Source: Bradyrhizobium jicamae (GTDB taxonomy: Bacteria > Pseudomonadota > Alphaproteobacteria > Rhizobiales > Xanthobacteraceae). Taken from it: a stretch of 64,000 bases of DNA. The position numbers and the translations under genes are program-made. The notes beneath the pieces are model-generated. The model saw nothing but the letters and a program-made list of their open reading frames with translations. It was not told where the DNA came from and ran no database searches. Positions 63,515-64,000 of the stretch are shown in pieces. How positions within the stretch are numbered: the first letter of the stretch is position 1; each line of letters starts with the position of its first letter. Location of the stretch: positions 1-64,000 of the forward strand of contig NZ_JAFCKQ010000025.1 of NCBI RefSeq assembly GCF_018130215.1, written 5' to 3'.

Positions 63515-63790
63515 GCGCTGCCGTCGCTCGAAGAATGACGCGACCAGGGCCCCCTCGGCAGCCTGATCCGTCGCGTCGTGTCATTTTCTAACAGCGGAAT
63601 ACCGCTGGCGGCAACAGCGTCGCGCATGGCCCGGAGGATTTGTACATAGGTAGTTTGGCGGGTGAGGTTCCTTGGTCACACGGTGCCAGGCTCCGCCTTG
63701 GAATGATCGCGACGGAACCGGAGTTCCCTGCGCAACCTCGGACGATGCGGCCGCAATGTCTCTGCTGCCATGCAGCAGGGATCATCCCGA
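63515..63790. other. Intergenic region upstream of livH
   Basis: This holds the livH promoter. It shows no tRNA, repeat or recognised regulatory site. A weak inverted pair GGGAT/ATCCC lies at the right end, just before the small QNP-rich ORF. Confidence 0.35.
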
Positions 63791-63889
63791 ATGAGCAGCC
63801 AGAACCCGAACCCGGCTCAGCAGAACCGGAATCCGGGTCGGAAGCCGGTCAACAGCAGCAGGATCCGGGCGGTCAACCGGCACTGCTAA
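63791..63889 (+). CDS. Small Asn/Pro/Gln-rich ORF, probably frameshifted
   Basis: A 32-residue reading frame starting MSSQNPNPAQQNRNPGRKP. If one G were added near 63845, the frame would continue as GQQQQDPGGQP, a natural extension of such QNP-rich proteins. This suggests a base lost in the gene or an early part of a longer relic. A strong terminator follows 29 bases later, which supports a transcribed unit here. There is no clear ribosome site. Confidence 0.35.
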   Translation: MSSQNPNPAQQNRNPGRKPVNSSRIRAVNRHC

Positions 63890-63917
63890 TTCGGAAAAAG
63901 GCGAAGTTGAGCGCAAC

Positions 63918-63953
63918 AGAAGGGGCTCGCCGCGAGCGGGACCCTTCTTTTTT
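63918..63953 (+). terminator. Rho-independent terminator, plus strand
   Basis: AGAAGGG at 63918-63924 pairs with CCCTTCT at 63942-63948, enclosing a small GCTCG/CGAGC stem, followed by TTCTTTTTT. It ends transcription of the small upstream ORF. Confidence 0.75.
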
Positions 63954-64000
63954 GGCTCGTTTTGACAGGCCCTCCGTGGTCTCCCGACAATCCCCAGGCG

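Overview
The window looks like chromosomal DNA from an alphaproteobacterium of the Bradyrhizobium type. The evidence is a high G+C, strongly GC3-biased coding style; alphaproteobacterial markers (an F1F0-ATPase zeta/DUF1476 protein, the purC-purS-purQ-purL order, bolA and a CGFS glutaredoxin near purL); and short palindromic intergenic repeats that I recognise, without a search, from Bradyrhizobium genomes. No rRNA, tRNA, CRISPR array or intact transposase was found.

Layout. 1-6.3 kb: a repeat copy, an AraC regulator with a small EamA-type transporter, a ribitol-dehydrogenase-like SDR, a diheme cytochrome c, a decayed second fragment of the SDR gene, a cation-transporter fold protein, a CNNM protein and a TetR regulator. 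6.6-9.8 kb: a four-gene operon (OsmC-like, acyl-CoA-dehydrogenase-like flavoprotein, tandem rhodanese, cyanase) divergent from that TetR gene. 9.9-25.3 kb: housekeeping DNA with the purine genes purC, purS, purQ and purL, mixed with a PstS-like protein, small membrane proteins, bolA, an LtrA-like protein, the ergothioneine genes egtB and egtD, grxD and a macro-domain protein. 25.4-40 kb: a tandem pair of serine hydrolases, threonine aldolase, rpsD, several envelope or stress proteins, murI, an ArsR-SRPBCC operon with a readable promoter and operator, an M20 amidohydrolase and purB. 40.2-45.9 kb: a NarL/NarX-type two-component pair, an uncharacterised three-gene MotA/ExbB-like membrane operon, a TetR gene coupled to a 44-residue ORF, and a Rap1a/Tai-like secreted protein.

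46.2-51.7 kb is the most unusual part. It is a compact, visibly lower-GC, one-directional gene cluster headed by a phosphoenolpyruvate mutase, followed by a PLP aminotransferase, an ATP-grasp ligase, an MFS transporter and a 2-oxoglutarate/Fe(II) oxygenase. The reading frame of the oxygenase is cut by one in-frame TAG. There is no phosphonopyruvate decarboxylase in the window. The simplest reading is a pathway from PEP to phosphonopyruvate to phosphonoalanine, then to an amide or peptide that is exported: a small phosphonate natural-product cluster, probably acquired by transfer. A decayed LuxR-type DNA-binding domain lies just upstream, and a 13-bp direct repeat lies close to both edges.

52.4-64 kb: a metallophosphoesterase next to a protein kinase fused to a universal-stress domain, rpe, an EF-hand protein, a P1-family peptidase, a single-domain response regulator and a complete branched-chain amino acid ABC transporter (livH, livM, livG, livF and the binding protein), ending in a strong terminator.
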